DNA from: Pseudomonas alcaligenes
GTDB lineage: Bacteria > Pseudomonadota > Gammaproteobacteria > Pseudomonadales > Pseudomonadaceae
DNA: 64,000 nucleotides
Reading direction: 5' to 3'
Assembly: GCF_041729615.1 (NCBI RefSeq)
Contig: NZ_CP154874.1
Span: forward strand, 3,043,001-3,107,000
Below, one piece after another: positions 1 through 10,104 of this stretch (the first letter of the stretch is position 1; the number at the start of each line of letters is the position of its first letter). The notes below the pieces were generated by a model that searched no databases, was not told the origin of the DNA, and saw nothing but the letters and a program-made list of their open reading frames with translations. The position numbers were made by a program, and so were the translations under genes.

Positions 1-787
<787 letters not shown>

Positions 788-904
788 TCAGGGAAACCTT
801 GATTGTGCCGCGCCCGCCGTTTGTCGCGGCGCCCGGCCGCGCTCCGGCCCGGCGCTAAGCTTGCCTGTAGGGGCGCGCAGGTCGGCGCCCGGTCGAGGTG
901 GTGG

Positions 905-1354
905 ATGGCAGAGTTGCGGCGAAGGGAAGAGGCAGGTGGGCTCTACGAGCGGCTGTTGCAGCGCCTGGCCCTGGCCCTGGAGGAAGCGGACAGCGCTTCC
1001 CGCCTGCACCAGGCCGCACCGCTCGAGCTGGAACTGAGCGGCCTGACCCCGGCGGAGATGCAGCTGATCCGCGCCTACCTGGACCGCGATCTCAACTGGC
1101 TGCGTGGCTGGCATGCCGCCGCCGAGGAGCTGGCGGTGATCGAGCAGGCGCCGGCGGTCGTAACGCGGGCGGCGGGCAAGTTGCCGCCCAGGGCGGCCGG
1201 CAAGGCGCCGGTGCGCGGCAAGTCGACGCTCAAGAAACGCCAGCCGCTGTGCTGTGCCCTGTGCGGTGCGGCGGCGCAGATTCAGCGTGGCGAAGGGGTG
1301 TTGCCGTGCGTCTCCTGCGGCTCCAAGCTGTTCCGCGCCGGTCAGCCGCGCTAG
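905..1354 (+). CDS. Zinc-ribbon protein, YbeL/DUF1451-like
   Basis: 149-residue protein with a helical, acidic N-terminal part (residues 1-90, MAELRRREEAGGLYERLL), a short Ala/Lys-rich linker and a C-terminal zinc ribbon made of two CxxC pairs (CALC and CVSC, about 17 residues apart). The layout matches the small zinc-ribbon family found beside leuS in Pseudomonas and as YbeL in E. coli; the molecular function is not known. I chose the ATG at 905 because it has a GAGGTGG ribosome-binding site and begins the conserved part; an upstream ATG at 803 would only add Arg-rich low-complexity sequence. It is divergent from leuS. Confidence 0.8.
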   Translation: MAELRRREEAGGLYERLLQRLALALEEADSASRLHQAAPLELELSGLTPAEMQLIRAYLDRDLNWLRGWHAAAEELAVIEQAPAVVTRAAGKLPPRAAGKAPVRGKSTLKKRQPLCCALCGAAAQIQRGEGVLPCVSCGSKLFRAGQPR

Positions 1355-1418
1355 CGCTTGCAGATCGGGCTCGACTCCCCAGGGCGTAGCTCATAACCTC
1401 CGGGCACTGGAGGTGCCC

Positions 1419-2186
1419 ATGGAACTGCGCTTCATCCTCAAACAGCTGCTCCTGCCGCCCGGCGGCCTGCTCCTGCTGATCCTGCTGGCCTGGCTGCTGT
1501 GGGCCTGGCTGGGACGGCCGCGTCTGGCGTCCGTCTGCCTGCTGCTCGGCCTGGGCGGTTTGTGGCTGCTCAGCCTGCCGGCCGTGGTGGAGTGGTCGGC
1601 GCGTCTGCTCGAGCGCGAGCCGGCGCTGGCCGAGTCGCAGTGGCCGGCACTGGCGCAGCGCGCCGAGGCGATCGTGGTGCTCGGCTCCGGGCGCGAGGAG
1701 GCCGATCCGGCCTGGGGCAGCGACCAGCCCAGCGTCACCGCCGTCGAACGCCTGCGCTATGCGGCGCGCCTGCAGCGCGCCGCCCAGCTGCCGGTGCTGA
1801 TCAGCGGTGGCCTGCACTACGGCCAGCCGCCCAGCGAAGCGGCGCTGATGGCCGAGGCGCTGCAGCGCGACTTCGGCGTGGCAACCCGCTGGCGCGAGGA
1901 GCGTAGCCGTACCACCTGGGAGAACGCGCTGTTTACTGCCGAGCTGCTCAAGGCAGAGGGCGTGAGCCGCGTGGTGCTGGTCACCCAGGCGGCGCACATG
2001 CCGCGGGCGCGCTGGTGCTTCGAGCGCGCCGGGCTGCAGGTGGTGGCGGCGCCGCTGGGTTTTCTCGGCGTGCCCAACGAGCGCCCGCTGGGCGGCTGGC
2101 TGCCGGAGGGCAAGGCGCTGTGGCAGAGCACCCGGCTGCTCAACGAGGCGCTCGGGCTGCTCCTCTATCCGCTGCTGTATCGCTGA
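1419..2186 (+). CDS. YdcF/ElyC-family DUF218 envelope protein
   Basis: 255 residues. Two N-terminal hydrophobic helices (about residues 5-28 and 35-55) anchor the protein in the inner membrane, followed by a DUF218 domain: AIVVLGSGRE, then a Rossmann-like core with LISGG, SRTTWENA and VVLVTQAAHMPRA. This is the pattern of ElyC/SanA/YdcF proteins, which in E. coli affect envelope biogenesis at the undecaprenyl-phosphate or peptidoglycan level. The ATG at 1419 follows CTGGAGG. It is 64 bp downstream of the zinc-ribbon gene on the same strand and converges on lnt. The exact substrate cannot be inferred. Confidence 0.85.
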   Translation: MELRFILKQLLLPPGGLLLLILLAWLLWAWLGRPRLASVCLLLGLGGLWLLSLPAVVEWSARLLEREPALAESQWPALAQRAEAIVVLGSGREEADPAWGSDQPSVTAVERLRYAARLQRAAQLPVLISGGLHYGQPPSEAALMAEALQRDFGVATRWREERSRTTWENALFTAELLKAEGVSRVVLVTQAAHMPRARWCFERAGLQVVAAPLGFLGVPNERPLGGWLPEGKALWQSTRLLNEALGLLLYPLLYR

Positions 2187-2210
2187 GCCGGCGCGCCGCG
2201 CGGCCGTTAT

Positions 2211-3749
2211 TCAGGCCGCCTGCGGGCTGAGGTCGCGTGCCGCGCGGCGGCGGGCGACGAAGGCCCAGCCCAGCAGCAGGCTGCACAGCACGACCAGCGG
2301 CCAGGCGCGCCACAGCAGGTAGGGCGTCAGGCCTTGCATCGGCTGCACCTCGCCATACAGGACGGCCTGCTGGAACTGCGGGATCTGCACGCTGATGCGG
2401 CCCTGCGGGTCGATCAGCGCGGTGACGCCGTTGTTGGTGGCGCGGATCATCCAGCGCCCGGCCTCGAGGGCGCGCATCTGCGCCATCTGCAGGTGCTGCA
2501 GCGGGCCGATCGAGGTGCCGAACCAGGTGTCGTTGCTCACCGTCAGCAGCAGGTCGCTGCGGGCGGCCAGGCCGGCGGCGAATTCCGGGTAGACCACCTC
2601 ATAGCAGATGAACGGCGCGATCTTCAGGCCCTTGGCCTGCAGCGGAGCCTGGTCGGCGGGGCCGCGGGCGAAGTCGGACATCGGTAGGTCGAAGAAGGCG
2701 ATCAGTCCGCGCAGCACTTCCTGCAGCGGCACATACTCGCCGAAGGGCACCAGCTTCTGCTTGAGGTAGGTGCCCTCGCCCCAGCCGGTGACGGTGATCG
2801 CGTTGTAGTAGCGCTTCTCGCCGTGCTCGTTGGCCTGGCGCAGCGGCACGCCGGTGATCAGTGCGGCATCGCGCTCGGCGGCGACCCGGCCCATCACGCG
2901 CAGATAGCCCTCGGCGTATTCCTTGAGCACCGGCACGGCGGTTTCCGGCCAGACGATCAGGTCGGCTGGCCGGCTGCTCAGGGTCATGTCGCGGTACAGC
3001 GCCAGCTGGGCGTCCAGCTGCTCCGGGTCCCACTTGAGGTTCTGCTCGATATTGCCCTGCAGGGCGGCGACCTTGAGTGGCTCACCTTTGCGCTCGGTCC
3101 AGGCATGGCCATTCAGTGCCAGGCCGGCGACCCAGGGGGCCAGCAGCAGGAGCAGGGCGGCGGCCAGGCGCGGCTTGTCGCCCAGCAGGCGCGGCAGGTT
3201 GACCAGCAGGGCGGCGGACAGGGCCAGCACCAGCGAGATCAGCCACATGCCGCCGACTGGTGCCAGCCCGGCCAGCGGGCCGTGCAGCTGGCTGTAGCCG
3301 GCGTAGAGCCAGGGGAAGCCGGTGAGGAACCAGCCGCGGAAGGCCTCCTGGGCCAGCCACAGGGCGGCGAAGGCCAGGGCGTCGCCGATCGGCGCGTCGT
3401 TGCGGCGCAGCCAGCGCGCCCACAGCCAGGCGCCGAGGGCGAAGAACAGCGCGACCCCGGCGCAGAAGCCGAAGGTGAGGAAGGCGGCCAGGGCCGGCGA
3501 GGCGGCACCATAGTCATGGATGCTGACATAGACCCAGCTGGTGCCGGCGAGGAACAGGCCGATGCCGTAGAGCCAGCCGCGCAGCAGGGCCTGGCGCGGG
3601 TTCAGCCCACGCAGGCCGAGGTAGAACAGGGTGATGGCCAGCAGGGCCAGCGGCCAGATATCGAAGGGGGCCAGGGCCAGGGTGGTGCAGGCGCCGCCGG
3701 CGATGGCCAGCAGGTTGCCCGGCCAGCCGGGTTGGGTGATCCAGCGCAT
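2211..3749 (-). CDS. lnt: Apolipoprotein N-acyltransferase
   Basis: Transfers the third acyl chain to the N-terminal cysteine of lipoproteins at the periplasmic face of the inner membrane. 512 residues: about six N-terminal transmembrane helices (residues 10-210), then a nitrilase-type domain. The catalytic triad is visible as Glu in LIVWPETAVPV, Lys in LKQKLVPFGEY and Cys in APFICYEVVYPEF; SNDTWFG and the RATNNGVTA block follow. The ATG at 3749 (MRWITQPGWPG) is preferred to an upstream GTG/ATG extension without conserved sequence. corC lies 119 bp upstream on the same strand, the usual corC-lnt pairing. Confidence 0.97.
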   Translation of the reverse strand: MRWITQPGWPGNLLAIAGGACTTLALAPFDIWPLALLAITLFYLGLRGLNPRQALLRGWLYGIGLFLAGTSWVYVSIHDYGAASPALAAFLTFGFCAGVALFFALGAWLWARWLRRNDAPIGDALAFAALWLAQEAFRGWFLTGFPWLYAGYSQLHGPLAGLAPVGGMWLISLVLALSAALLVNLPRLLGDKPRLAAALLLLLAPWVAGLALNGHAWTERKGEPLKVAALQGNIEQNLKWDPEQLDAQLALYRDMTLSSRPADLIVWPETAVPVLKEYAEGYLRVMGRVAAERDAALITGVPLRQANEHGEKRYYNAITVTGWGEGTYLKQKLVPFGEYVPLQEVLRGLIAFFDLPMSDFARGPADQAPLQAKGLKIAPFICYEVVYPEFAAGLAARSDLLLTVSNDTWFGTSIGPLQHLQMAQMRALEAGRWMIRATNNGVTALIDPQGRISVQIPQFQQAVLYGEVQPMQGLTPYLLWRAWPLVVLCSLLLGWAFVARRRAARDLSPQAA

Positions 3750-3868
3750 CGTGCGTCCTTGATCGGGAATCAGGCGGGCAAGGGTACTGGAAGGGCGGGA
3801 GGCGGGGTAGGGTGCGCGGCACGCACCCTGTATCGGCGAGTGACCGGGGGCGCTCGGCGCCCCATGGT

Positions 3869-4705
3869 TCAACGTTCCAGCGGGGTCAGGCGCAGCAGGT
3901 GCACGCGGCGGCTGTCGGCGTTGAGCACGCGGAAGCGGTACTCGCCGATCTCGGTCACTTCGTTGCGCTTGGGCAGGTGGCCGAAGGCGTTCATCACCAG
4001 GCCGCCGACGGTGTCGAACTCGTCGTCGGGGAACTCGGTGTCGAAGGCCTGGTTGAAGTTGTCGATCGGGGTCAGCGCCTTGATCAGGAAGTCGCCGGAG
4101 GGCAGCGGCTTGATGTAGCTGTCTTCCTCGACGTCGTGCTCGTCCTCGATGTCGCCGACGATCTGTTCCAGCACGTCCTCGATGGTCACCAGGCCGGCCA
4201 CGCCGCCGTATTCGTCGATGACCACGGCCATGTGGTTGTGGTTGGCGCGGAACTCGCGCAGCAGCACGTTGAGGCGCTTGGACTCCGGCACGAAGGTGGC
4301 CGGGCGCAGCAGTTGCTTGATGTCGAACGGCTTGTCGCCGCCCAGGATCAGCGGCAGCAGGTCCTTGGCCAGGAGGATACCGATGACTTCATCCAGGCTC
4401 TCGCCGATCACCGGGTAGCGCGAATGGGCGGAGTCGATGATCGCCGGGAGGAACTCCTGCGGCGACTGGCTGGCCTTGATGCTGACCATCTGCGAGCGCG
4501 GCACCATGATGTCGCGCACCTGCAGGTCGGCGACCTGGATGGCGCCCTCGACTATGGCCAGTGCCTCGCTGTCGAGCAGCTTGTTCTGGTGGGCTTCGCG
4601 CAGGACTTCCAGCAGTTCCTGGCGGTTTCTCGGCTCATGAGCAAAAGCCTGGGTCAGCTTGTTGAACCAGGACTTCTGCTCGTTGCTCGATCGGTCTTCG
4701 CTCAT
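3869..4705 (-). CDS. corC: CorC/HlyC-family CBS-domain protein
   Basis: 278 residues, soluble, without the CNNM/DUF21 membrane domain. Order: short N-terminal region (MSEDRSSNEQKSWFNKLTQAF), two CBS domains beginning at VRDIMVPRSQM and spanning roughly residues 65-190 (including VIDEYGGVAGLVTIEDVLEQIVGDIEDE), and a C-terminal transporter-associated (CorC_HlyC) domain ending HLLRLTPLER. The family is linked to Mg2+/Co2+ efflux. It sits between ybeY (19 bp upstream) and lnt, the conserved ybeZ-ybeY-corC-lnt operon of gammaproteobacteria. The ATG at 4705 gives the standard N-terminus. Confidence 0.95.
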   Translation of the reverse strand: MSEDRSSNEQKSWFNKLTQAFAHEPRNRQELLEVLREAHQNKLLDSEALAIVEGAIQVADLQVRDIMVPRSQMVSIKASQSPQEFLPAIIDSAHSRYPVIGESLDEVIGILLAKDLLPLILGGDKPFDIKQLLRPATFVPESKRLNVLLREFRANHNHMAVVIDEYGGVAGLVTIEDVLEQIVGDIEDEHDVEEDSYIKPLPSGDFLIKALTPIDNFNQAFDTEFPDDEFDTVGGLVMNAFGHLPKRNEVTEIGEYRFRVLNADSRRVHLLRLTPLER

Positions 4706-4724
4706 GGTGTTTCTCGGTGCCTTC

Positions 4725-5180
4725 TTATTCTTCGGCGTAGGGGTCGGGATGCCCCAGTTCGGCCAGCAATTCTCGTTCCAGCGCTTCCATCTCCTCGGCT
4801 TCCTCGTCCTCGAGGTGGTCGTAGCCGAGCAGGTGCAGGCAGCCATGGATGACCAGGTGGGCCCAGTGGGCCTCCGGGGCCTTGCCCTGTTCGCGGGCCT
4901 CGCGCTCGACCACCGGCACGCAGATCACCAGGTCGCCGAGCAGCGGGATGTCGAGGATGCCTTCGGGGATTTCGGCGGGGAAGGACAGCACGTTGGTGGC
5001 GTAGTCCTTGTGCCGCCAGGTGCGGTTCAGTTCGCGGCCCTCGTCCTCGTCGACCAGGCGGATGGTCAGCTCGGAGTCGGCCGTGCGCTGGCGCAGGGCC
5101 AGCTCGCACCAGCGCCGCAGCTGCGCCTCAGCGGGCAGGGTGGTGGCGCTGGAGGCATTCTGCAGGTCCAGTTCAAGCAT
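4725..5180 (-). CDS. ybeY: Endoribonuclease YbeY (rRNA maturation factor)
   Basis: Single-strand-specific metallo-endoribonuclease needed for 16S rRNA 3'-end maturation and 70S quality control. 151 residues, the usual length. The zinc-binding signature [11 protein letters not shown] is intact near residue 115, preceded by the conserved NVLSFP motif. The ATG at 5180 overlaps the last 8 bases of ybeZ, so the two are translationally coupled; corC follows 19 bp downstream. Partner proteins in E. coli include Era and S11. Confidence 0.97.
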   Translation of the reverse strand: MLELDLQNASSATTLPAEAQLRRWCELALRQRTADSELTIRLVDEDEGRELNRTWRHKDYATNVLSFPAEIPEGILDIPLLGDLVICVPVVEREAREQGKAPEAHWAHLVIHGCLHLLGYDHLEDEEAEEMEALERELLAELGHPDPYAEE

Positions 5181-6165
5181 CGCGCGGGCTGTCCTTGCCG
5201 GGTTGGCGCTCCTCGAAGCGCTCGTAGGCCTCGACGATGCGCTGCACCAGGGGGTGGCGCACCACGTCCTTGGGCTTGAAGTGGGTGAAGCTGATGCCCG
5301 GCACGTCCTTCAGCACTTCCATCACGTGGGCCAGGCCGGACTTGGTGCCGCGCGGCAGGTCGACCTGGGTGATGTCGCCGGTGATCACGGCGGTGGAGCC
5401 GAAGCCGATACGGGTGAGGAACATCTTCATCTGCTCGAGGGTGGTGTTCTGACTCTCGTCGAGAATGATGAAGCTGTTGTTAAGGGTGCGGCCGCGCATG
5501 TAGGCCAGCGGGGCGATCTCGATCACCTGCTTCTCGATCAGCTTGGCTACCGTCTCGAAGCCGAGCATCTCGTACAGCGCGTCATACAGCGGGCGCAGGT
5601 AGGGGTCGATCTTCTGCGCCAGGTCGCCGGGGAGGAAGCCGAGCTTCTCGCCGGCCTCGACCGCCGGGCGTACCAGCAGGATGCGCCGCACCTGTTCGCG
5701 CTCCAGCGCGTCCACCGCGCAGGCCACCGCCAGGTAGGTCTTGCCGGTGCCGGCCGGGCCGATGCCGAAGTTGATGTCGTTGTCGAGGATGGCCTTGACG
5801 TAGCGCTGCTGGTTGGCGCCGCGCGGCTTGATCACGCCCTTCTTGGTGCGCAGGGCGATGCCGGCGTCGGCCTTGCCGCTGTCCAGCGCTTCCAGGCCGG
5901 ATTCCTGCAAGTACAGGTGGACCAGGTCGGGCGACAGCTCGGCGCTCTTGGTCTCGCGGTACAGGCGGCGCAGCAGGTTCTCGGCGGACTGGGTGTGGCG
6001 GGGCTCGCCGACCAGTTCGAACTGGTTGCCGCGGTTGCGGATTTCGATGGCCAGGCGTTGTTCGATCAGGCGCAGGTGCTCGTCGAATTGCCCGCAGAGG
6101 TTGGCGAAGCGGCGTGCTTCGAAGGGTTCGAGGATGAAGCGATGGGGTTCTATGGGCGCGTTCAA
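5173..6165 (-). CDS. ybeZ: PhoH-like ATPase YbeZ
   Basis: 330 residues. An N-terminal KH-like segment (about residues 1-110) precedes a PhoH ATPase domain with Walker A GPAGTGKT (about residue 135), Walker [12 protein letters not shown] and the sensor-like [10 protein letters not shown]. YbeZ interacts with YbeY and may assist RNA processing. The gene starts the ybeZ-ybeY-corC-lnt cluster and overlaps ybeY by 8 bp. The ATG at 6165 gives [15 protein letters not shown], typical of Pseudomonas. miaB lies 97 bp upstream on the same strand. Confidence 0.95.
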   Translation of the reverse strand: MNAPIEPHRFILEPFEARRFANLCGQFDEHLRLIEQRLAIEIRNRGNQFELVGEPRHTQSAENLLRRLYRETKSAELSPDLVHLYLQESGLEALDSGKADAGIALRTKKGVIKPRGANQQRYVKAILDNDINFGIGPAGTGKTYLAVACAVDALEREQVRRILLVRPAVEAGEKLGFLPGDLAQKIDPYLRPLYDALYEMLGFETVAKLIEKQVIEIAPLAYMRGRTLNNSFIILDESQNTTLEQMKMFLTRIGFGSTAVITGDITQVDLPRGTKSGLAHVMEVLKDVPGISFTHFKPKDVVRHPLVQRIVEAYERFEERQPGKDSPRDA

Positions 6166-6262
6166 TGTGGTCCGGTTGCCGCTGTGCGGCGGGAATGATG
6201 GTCGAAGGATAACTCCAGGCGCCCGAGGGCGAAAGTTCGGGCGCCTGTCTGCGGGCTAGCCG

Positions 6263-7591
6263 TTAGTCGATAAGGGTGCCGCGCAGCGAGTGGGGCAGGG
6301 CGTCGTCGATGTGCACCAGGGCGAACTGGCCGATCAGGCGCGGGTTGCTGGCGCGGAAGTTGACGATGCGGTTGTTCTCGGTGCGGCCCTGGAGCATGCC
6401 CGGGTCCTTCTTCGAGTAGTCACTGACCAGGATGCGCTGGGTGCTGCCGACCATCCGTCGGCTGATCTCGAAGCCCTGCTGGTGGATGCGCGTCTGGAGG
6501 ATCTGCAGGCGCTGCTTCTTCACCTCTTCCGGGGTGTCGTCGACCAGGTCCGCCGCCGGGGTGCCGGGGCGCGAGCTGTAGATGAAGGAGAAGGAGAAGT
6601 CGAAGCCGACGTCCTCGATCAGCTTCATGGTCTGCTCGAAGTCCTTGTCGGTCTCGCCGGGGAAGCCGACGATGAAGTCCGAGCTGATGCAGATGTCCGG
6701 CACCGCCGCGCGCAGCTTGCGGATGCGCGATTTGTATTCCAGTGCCGTGTGGTTGCGCTTCATCGCCGCCAGGATGCGGTCCGAGCCGGACTGCACCGGC
6801 AGGTGGAGGAACTTCACCAGTTGCGGGATTTCGGCGTGGGCCTGGATGATGGCGTCGGAGAACTCCAGCGGATGGCTGGTGGTGTAGCGGATGCGCTCGA
6901 TGCCGTCGATGGCGGCCACCGCATAGAGCAGTTCGGCGAAGTCGGCGATGCGCCCGTCCGGGGTCTCGCCGCGGAAGCCGTTGACGTTCTGGCCGAGCAG
7001 GGTGACTTCCTTGACGCCTTTCTCGGCGAGCTGGGTGATCTCCAGCAGCACGTCGGCCAGCGGGCGGCTGACCTCCTCGCCGCGGGTGTAGGGCACCACG
7101 CAGAAGGTGCAGTACTTGCTGCAGCCTTCCATCACCGAGACGAAGGCGCTGGGGCCGTCGACGCGCGGCTCGGGCAGGCGGTCGAACTTCTCGATCTCGG
7201 GGAAGCTGATGTCGACCTGGGCCTTTCTGGTGGTGCGCGCGGCGTCGATCATCTCCGGCAGGCGGTGCAGGGTCTGCGGGCCGAACACCACGTCGACATA
7301 GGGCGCGCGGTCGCGGATGGCGGCGCCTTCCTGGCTGGCCACGCAGCCGCCGACGCCGATCACCAGGTCGGGGTTGTCCTGCTTCAGCTCGCGCCAGCGG
7401 CCCAGTTGGGAGAACACCTTCTCCTGGGCTTTTTCGCGGATCGAGCAGGTGTTGAGGAGGATCACGTCGGCTTCCGCCGGGTTCTCCGTGACTTCCAGGG
7501 CCTGGTGTTCGCCCAGCAGGTCGACCATGCGCGAGCTGTCGTACTCGTTCATCTGGCAACCGTGGGTCTCGATATAAAGCTTCTTGGCCAT
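6263..7591 (-). CDS. miaB: tRNA-2-methylthio-N6-isopentenyladenosine synthase
   Basis: Radical-SAM methylthiotransferase that converts i6A37 to ms2i6A37 in tRNAs reading UNN codons. 442 residues. All six iron-sulfur cysteines are present: Cys12 (HGCQ), Cys49 and Cys83 for the auxiliary cluster, and the radical-SAM triad in CSKYCTFC near residues 157-164. A C-terminal TRAM domain contains the [11 protein letters not shown] and [11 protein letters not shown] region. The ATG at 7591 starts [12 protein letters not shown]; the earlier in-frame start lacks family support. A perfect TATAAT -10 element lies about 35 bp upstream on this strand. Confidence 0.97.
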   Translation of the reverse strand: MAKKLYIETHGCQMNEYDSSRMVDLLGEHQALEVTENPAEADVILLNTCSIREKAQEKVFSQLGRWRELKQDNPDLVIGVGGCVASQEGAAIRDRAPYVDVVFGPQTLHRLPEMIDAARTTRKAQVDISFPEIEKFDRLPEPRVDGPSAFVSVMEGCSKYCTFCVVPYTRGEEVSRPLADVLLEITQLAEKGVKEVTLLGQNVNGFRGETPDGRIADFAELLYAVAAIDGIERIRYTTSHPLEFSDAIIQAHAEIPQLVKFLHLPVQSGSDRILAAMKRNHTALEYKSRIRKLRAAVPDICISSDFIVGFPGETDKDFEQTMKLIEDVGFDFSFSFIYSSRPGTPAADLVDDTPEEVKKQRLQILQTRIHQQGFEISRRMVGSTQRILVSDYSKKDPGMLQGRTENNRIVNFRASNPRLIGQFALVHIDDALPHSLRGTLID

Positions 7592-7625
7592 CTGTCTTCG
7601 TCGGGGTGGTTCGGATGAACCGCGC

Positions 7626-7684
7626 ATTATAGGCGGCGACCACCCAGCTTCCTAGGCTTGCCGGCCCGGTGGCTGTGCTAAGAT
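7626..7684. promoter_or_regulatory. Divergent promoter region between miaB and the DUF1820 gene
   Basis: On the minus strand positions 7631-7626 read TATAAT, a perfect -10 element placing the miaB start of transcription near 7619. On the plus strand TAAGAT at 7679-7684, preceded by TGC, forms an extended -10 element for the DUF1820 gene; CTTGCC at about 7657 is a possible -35 with a 16-bp spacer. No -35 stands out for miaB. These are readings by eye, without mapped transcripts. Confidence 0.5.
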
Positions 7685-7722
7685 GCGCGCCCCGATTTGC
7701 AGCCGTCCTCTATTCTTCCCCC

Positions 7723-8046
7723 ATGAGCAAGCGCGAACCCATCTACAAGGTGATCTTCCTCAACCAGGGCCAGGTGTACGAGATGTACGCCAAGCAGATC
7801 TATCAGAGCGATCTGTGGGGCTTCCTGGAGGTGGAAGAGTTCGTCTTCGGCGAGCGCACCCAGGTGGTGGTCGACCCCAGCGAGGAGAAGCTCAAGGCGC
7901 AGTTCGAGGGCGTGGTGCGCAGCTTCGTGCCGATGCACGCGATCATCCGCATCGACGAGGTGGAGCGCCTGGGCACGCCGAAGATCAGCGAGGCCAGGGG
8001 CGGCGGCAACGTGATGCCGTTCCCCATGCCGATGCCGGAGAAGTGA
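7723..8046 (+). CDS. DUF1820 family protein
   Basis: 107-residue cytoplasmic protein beginning MSKREPIYKVIFLNQGQVYE; the conserved core includes YAKQIYQSDLWGFLEVEEFVFGE and MHAIIRIDEVE, characteristic of DUF1820, a family of unknown function common in gammaproteobacteria. The C-terminus is Gly/Met/Pro-rich (GGGNVMPFPMPMPEK). The ATG at 7723 is chosen as the conserved start; upstream in-frame ATGs encode unconserved sequence. Its stop is 3 bp from the stop of the convergent Sel1-repeat gene. No signal peptide is seen. Confidence 0.85.
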   Translation: MSKREPIYKVIFLNQGQVYEMYAKQIYQSDLWGFLEVEEFVFGERTQVVVDPSEEKLKAQFEGVVRSFVPMHAIIRIDEVERLGTPKISEARGGGNVMPFPMPMPEK

Positions 8047-8049
8047 GGC

Positions 8050-8658
8050 TCAGTTCGGCGCGAAGGCCGGCACCTGCGGGCTGCCGAGGGTGCTGCCCGG
8101 CGCCGGGGTGAAGCCCGAGCCGGGCGCGGCCGGGGCGCTGTCGATGTTCTGCAGTTCCAGCAGGTAGCTGCGGAAGATCTGCCCCAGCACCTGGCTGGCG
8201 GCCTGCAGCTCTTCGCGCTGCATGCGCTCGGCGACCTGGTCGGCGCTGTCCATGGCCTCGTCCGAGCCATTCACTGCCGCCATCTTCAGCACTATGTAGG
8301 CCTGCACGTTGTTGGCCGGCACCCCTTCGCCGCGGAAGAACATGGTGCCCAGGCGCAGCTGGGCCTGGGCGTTGCCCTGCAGCGAGGCCTGCTCGAACCA
8401 GTGCAGGGCCTGGGGCAGGTCGCGCGGGGCGCGCTGGCCGTCGTAGAAGAATTCGCCGAGTTCGTACTGGGCCTGGGCATCGCCCTGGCGGGCCTGCTCC
8501 TGGCAGGCCGCCACGGCCTGGGGAAGGTCCTCGGCGGCGCTGTCCAGCGAACAGCTGCCCGTGGCCGGCACCAGCAACGAGTTGTCGCCTGCGTGGGCCA
8601 GCAGGGGGGGAACAAGCAACAGGCAACCGAGGAGCAGGTTGCGGCCGGTGCGGCTCAT
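8050..8658 (-). CDS. Exported Sel1/TPR-like repeat protein
   Basis: 202 residues with an N-terminal signal peptide (MSRTGRNLLLGCLLLVPPLLAHA, predicted cleavage after AHA). Sel1-like repeats follow: AQYELGEFFYDGQRAPRDLPQALHW and AQLRLGTMFFRGEGVPANNVQAY, both with the alternating small/aromatic pattern of that family, then a Gln/Pro-rich tail. Sel1 repeats usually mediate protein-protein contacts; partner unknown. The ATG at 8658 is set by the signal peptide. A plausible promoter lies upstream at 8725-8754. Confidence 0.8.
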   Translation of the reverse strand: MSRTGRNLLLGCLLLVPPLLAHAGDNSLLVPATGSCSLDSAAEDLPQAVAACQEQARQGDAQAQYELGEFFYDGQRAPRDLPQALHWFEQASLQGNAQAQLRLGTMFFRGEGVPANNVQAYIVLKMAAVNGSDEAMDSADQVAERMQREELQAASQVLGQIFRSYLLELQNIDSAPAAPGSGFTPAPGSTLGSPQVPAFAPN

Positions 8659-8720
8659 GGAAATCGGAACGCCTCGCGAACGGTCGGGCCTCATGCCCAG
8701 CCGGCTGAATGCGCCGGCCA

Positions 8721-8754
8721 TCACATTATGTGATAAGCCGGTGCGTCCTTACAA
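8721..8754 (-). promoter_or_regulatory. Promoter with overlapping palindrome upstream of the Sel1-repeat gene
   Basis: On the minus strand TTGTAA (8754-8749) and CATAAT (8730-8725) are separated by 18 bp, a good sigma-70 fit for the gene starting at 8658. The -10 is embedded in the perfect 13-bp palindrome TCACATTATGTGA (8721-8733), so a dimeric repressor could bind there. The protein is unknown. Confidence 0.5.
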
Positions 8755-8792
8755 AGTCTTTGCCGGATTTCTCGCAGCGCCCTTCCAGGCCC

Positions 8793-10076
8793 TCACTTGA
8801 GCCTGGCGAAGGCGCGCTCGGCGGCGGCGAAGGTGATCTCCAGTTCCTTGTCGCCGTGGGCGATGGAGGTGAAGCCGGCCTCGAAGGCGCTCGGCGCCAG
8901 GTACACGCCGCCTTCCAGCATCAGGTGGAAGAACTGGTTGAAGCGTGCCGCGTCGCTGGCCATCACATCATTGAAGGTGACGATGTCGTCGGCGCCGCTG
9001 AAGTACAGGCCGAACATGGCGCCGGCCTGGGTGGTGACGAAGGGGATGCCGGCGGCATCGGCGCGCTCCTGCAGGCCAGCCAGCATGCGGCTGGTGAAGT
9101 CGGACAGCTCGGCGTGGAAGCCCGGGCGGCTGATCAGCTTGAGGGTGGTCAGACCGGCGGCCATGGCCAGCGGGTTACCGGACAGGGTGCCGGCCTGGTA
9201 GACCGGGCCGAGCGGGGCGATGCATTCCATGATCGCGCGCTTGCCACCGAAGCAGCCGACCGGCATGCCGCCGCCGACGATCTTGCCGAAGGTCGACAGG
9301 TCCGGGGTGACGCCGTAATGCGCCTGGGCGCCGCCGAGGGCGACGCGGAAGCCGGTCATCACCTCGTCGAAGATCAGCACCACGCCGTGCTTGTCGCACT
9401 GCTCGCGCAGGCCTTCGAGGAAACCCGGTGCCGGCGGCACGCAGTTCATGTTGCCGGCGACCGGCTCGACGATGATGCAGGCCACGGTCGAACCGACTTC
9501 GGCGAGGGTCTTCTCGACGGCGGCGATGTCGTTGTAGGGCAGGGTCAGGGTGTGCTTGGCGAAGTCCGCCGGCACACCGGCCGAGCTCGGCACGCCCTGG
9601 GTCAGCAGGCCGGAACCGGCCTTGACCAGCAGGCTGTCGGAATGCCCGTGGTAGCAGCCTTCGAACTTGATGATGGCGTCGCGGCCGGTGTAGCCACGGG
9701 CCAGGCGGATGGCGCTCATGGTGGCCTCGGTGCCGGAGCTGACCATGCGCACCAGCTCCATGGACGGCACGATGGAGCACACCAGGTCGGCCATCTCCAC
9801 TTCCAGGGCGGTCGGCGCACCGTAGGACAGGCCGTGCTCCAGCTGCTTGCGCACCGCGTCCAGCACCTGCGGGTGGGCGTGGCCGAGGATCATCGGGCCC
9901 CAGGAGCCGACGTAGTCGACGTAGCGCTTGTCGTCCTCGTCGATCACATAGGCGCCTTCGGCGTGCTTGAAGAACAGCGGGGTGCCACCGACACTGCGGA
10001 AGGCACGCACCGGCGAGTTGACGCCGCCGGGGATGTGTTTCTGGGCGTTGGCGAACAGGACTTCGGAACGGGACAT
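8793..10076 (-). CDS. hemL: Glutamate-1-semialdehyde 2,1-aminomutase
   Basis: PLP enzyme that converts glutamate-1-semialdehyde to 5-aminolevulinate, the second dedicated step of the C5 tetrapyrrole route. 427 residues, the standard length. The PLP-binding lysine is Lys265 in [14 protein letters not shown]; other class-III aminotransferase motifs are [15 protein letters not shown] and [10 protein letters not shown]. The ATG at 10076 begins [18 protein letters not shown]. It is 28 bp downstream of thiE on the same strand, an order also found in P. aeruginosa, so it is probably cotranscribed with thiDE. Confidence 0.98.
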   Translation of the reverse strand: MSRSEVLFANAQKHIPGGVNSPVRAFRSVGGTPLFFKHAEGAYVIDEDDKRYVDYVGSWGPMILGHAHPQVLDAVRKQLEHGLSYGAPTALEVEMADLVCSIVPSMELVRMVSSGTEATMSAIRLARGYTGRDAIIKFEGCYHGHSDSLLVKAGSGLLTQGVPSSAGVPADFAKHTLTLPYNDIAAVEKTLAEVGSTVACIIVEPVAGNMNCVPPAPGFLEGLREQCDKHGVVLIFDEVMTGFRVALGGAQAHYGVTPDLSTFGKIVGGGMPVGCFGGKRAIMECIAPLGPVYQAGTLSGNPLAMAAGLTTLKLISRPGFHAELSDFTSRMLAGLQERADAAGIPFVTTQAGAMFGLYFSGADDIVTFNDVMASDAARFNQFFHLMLEGGVYLAPSAFEAGFTSIAHGDKELEITFAAAERAFARLK

Positions 10077-10104
10077 GGCGGCTCTCTTTCTAAAGGGGCT
10101 CGAA

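Noticed and set aside
2823..4118. Long plus-strand open frames opposite lnt and corC
   Set aside because: Gln/Gly/Ala-rich, without motifs and exactly antisense to conserved genes; a side effect of high GC at third positions.
7620..7722. Possible small RNA between miaB and the DUF1820 gene
   Set aside because: The region is fully accounted for by divergent promoter elements, with no terminator hairpin.
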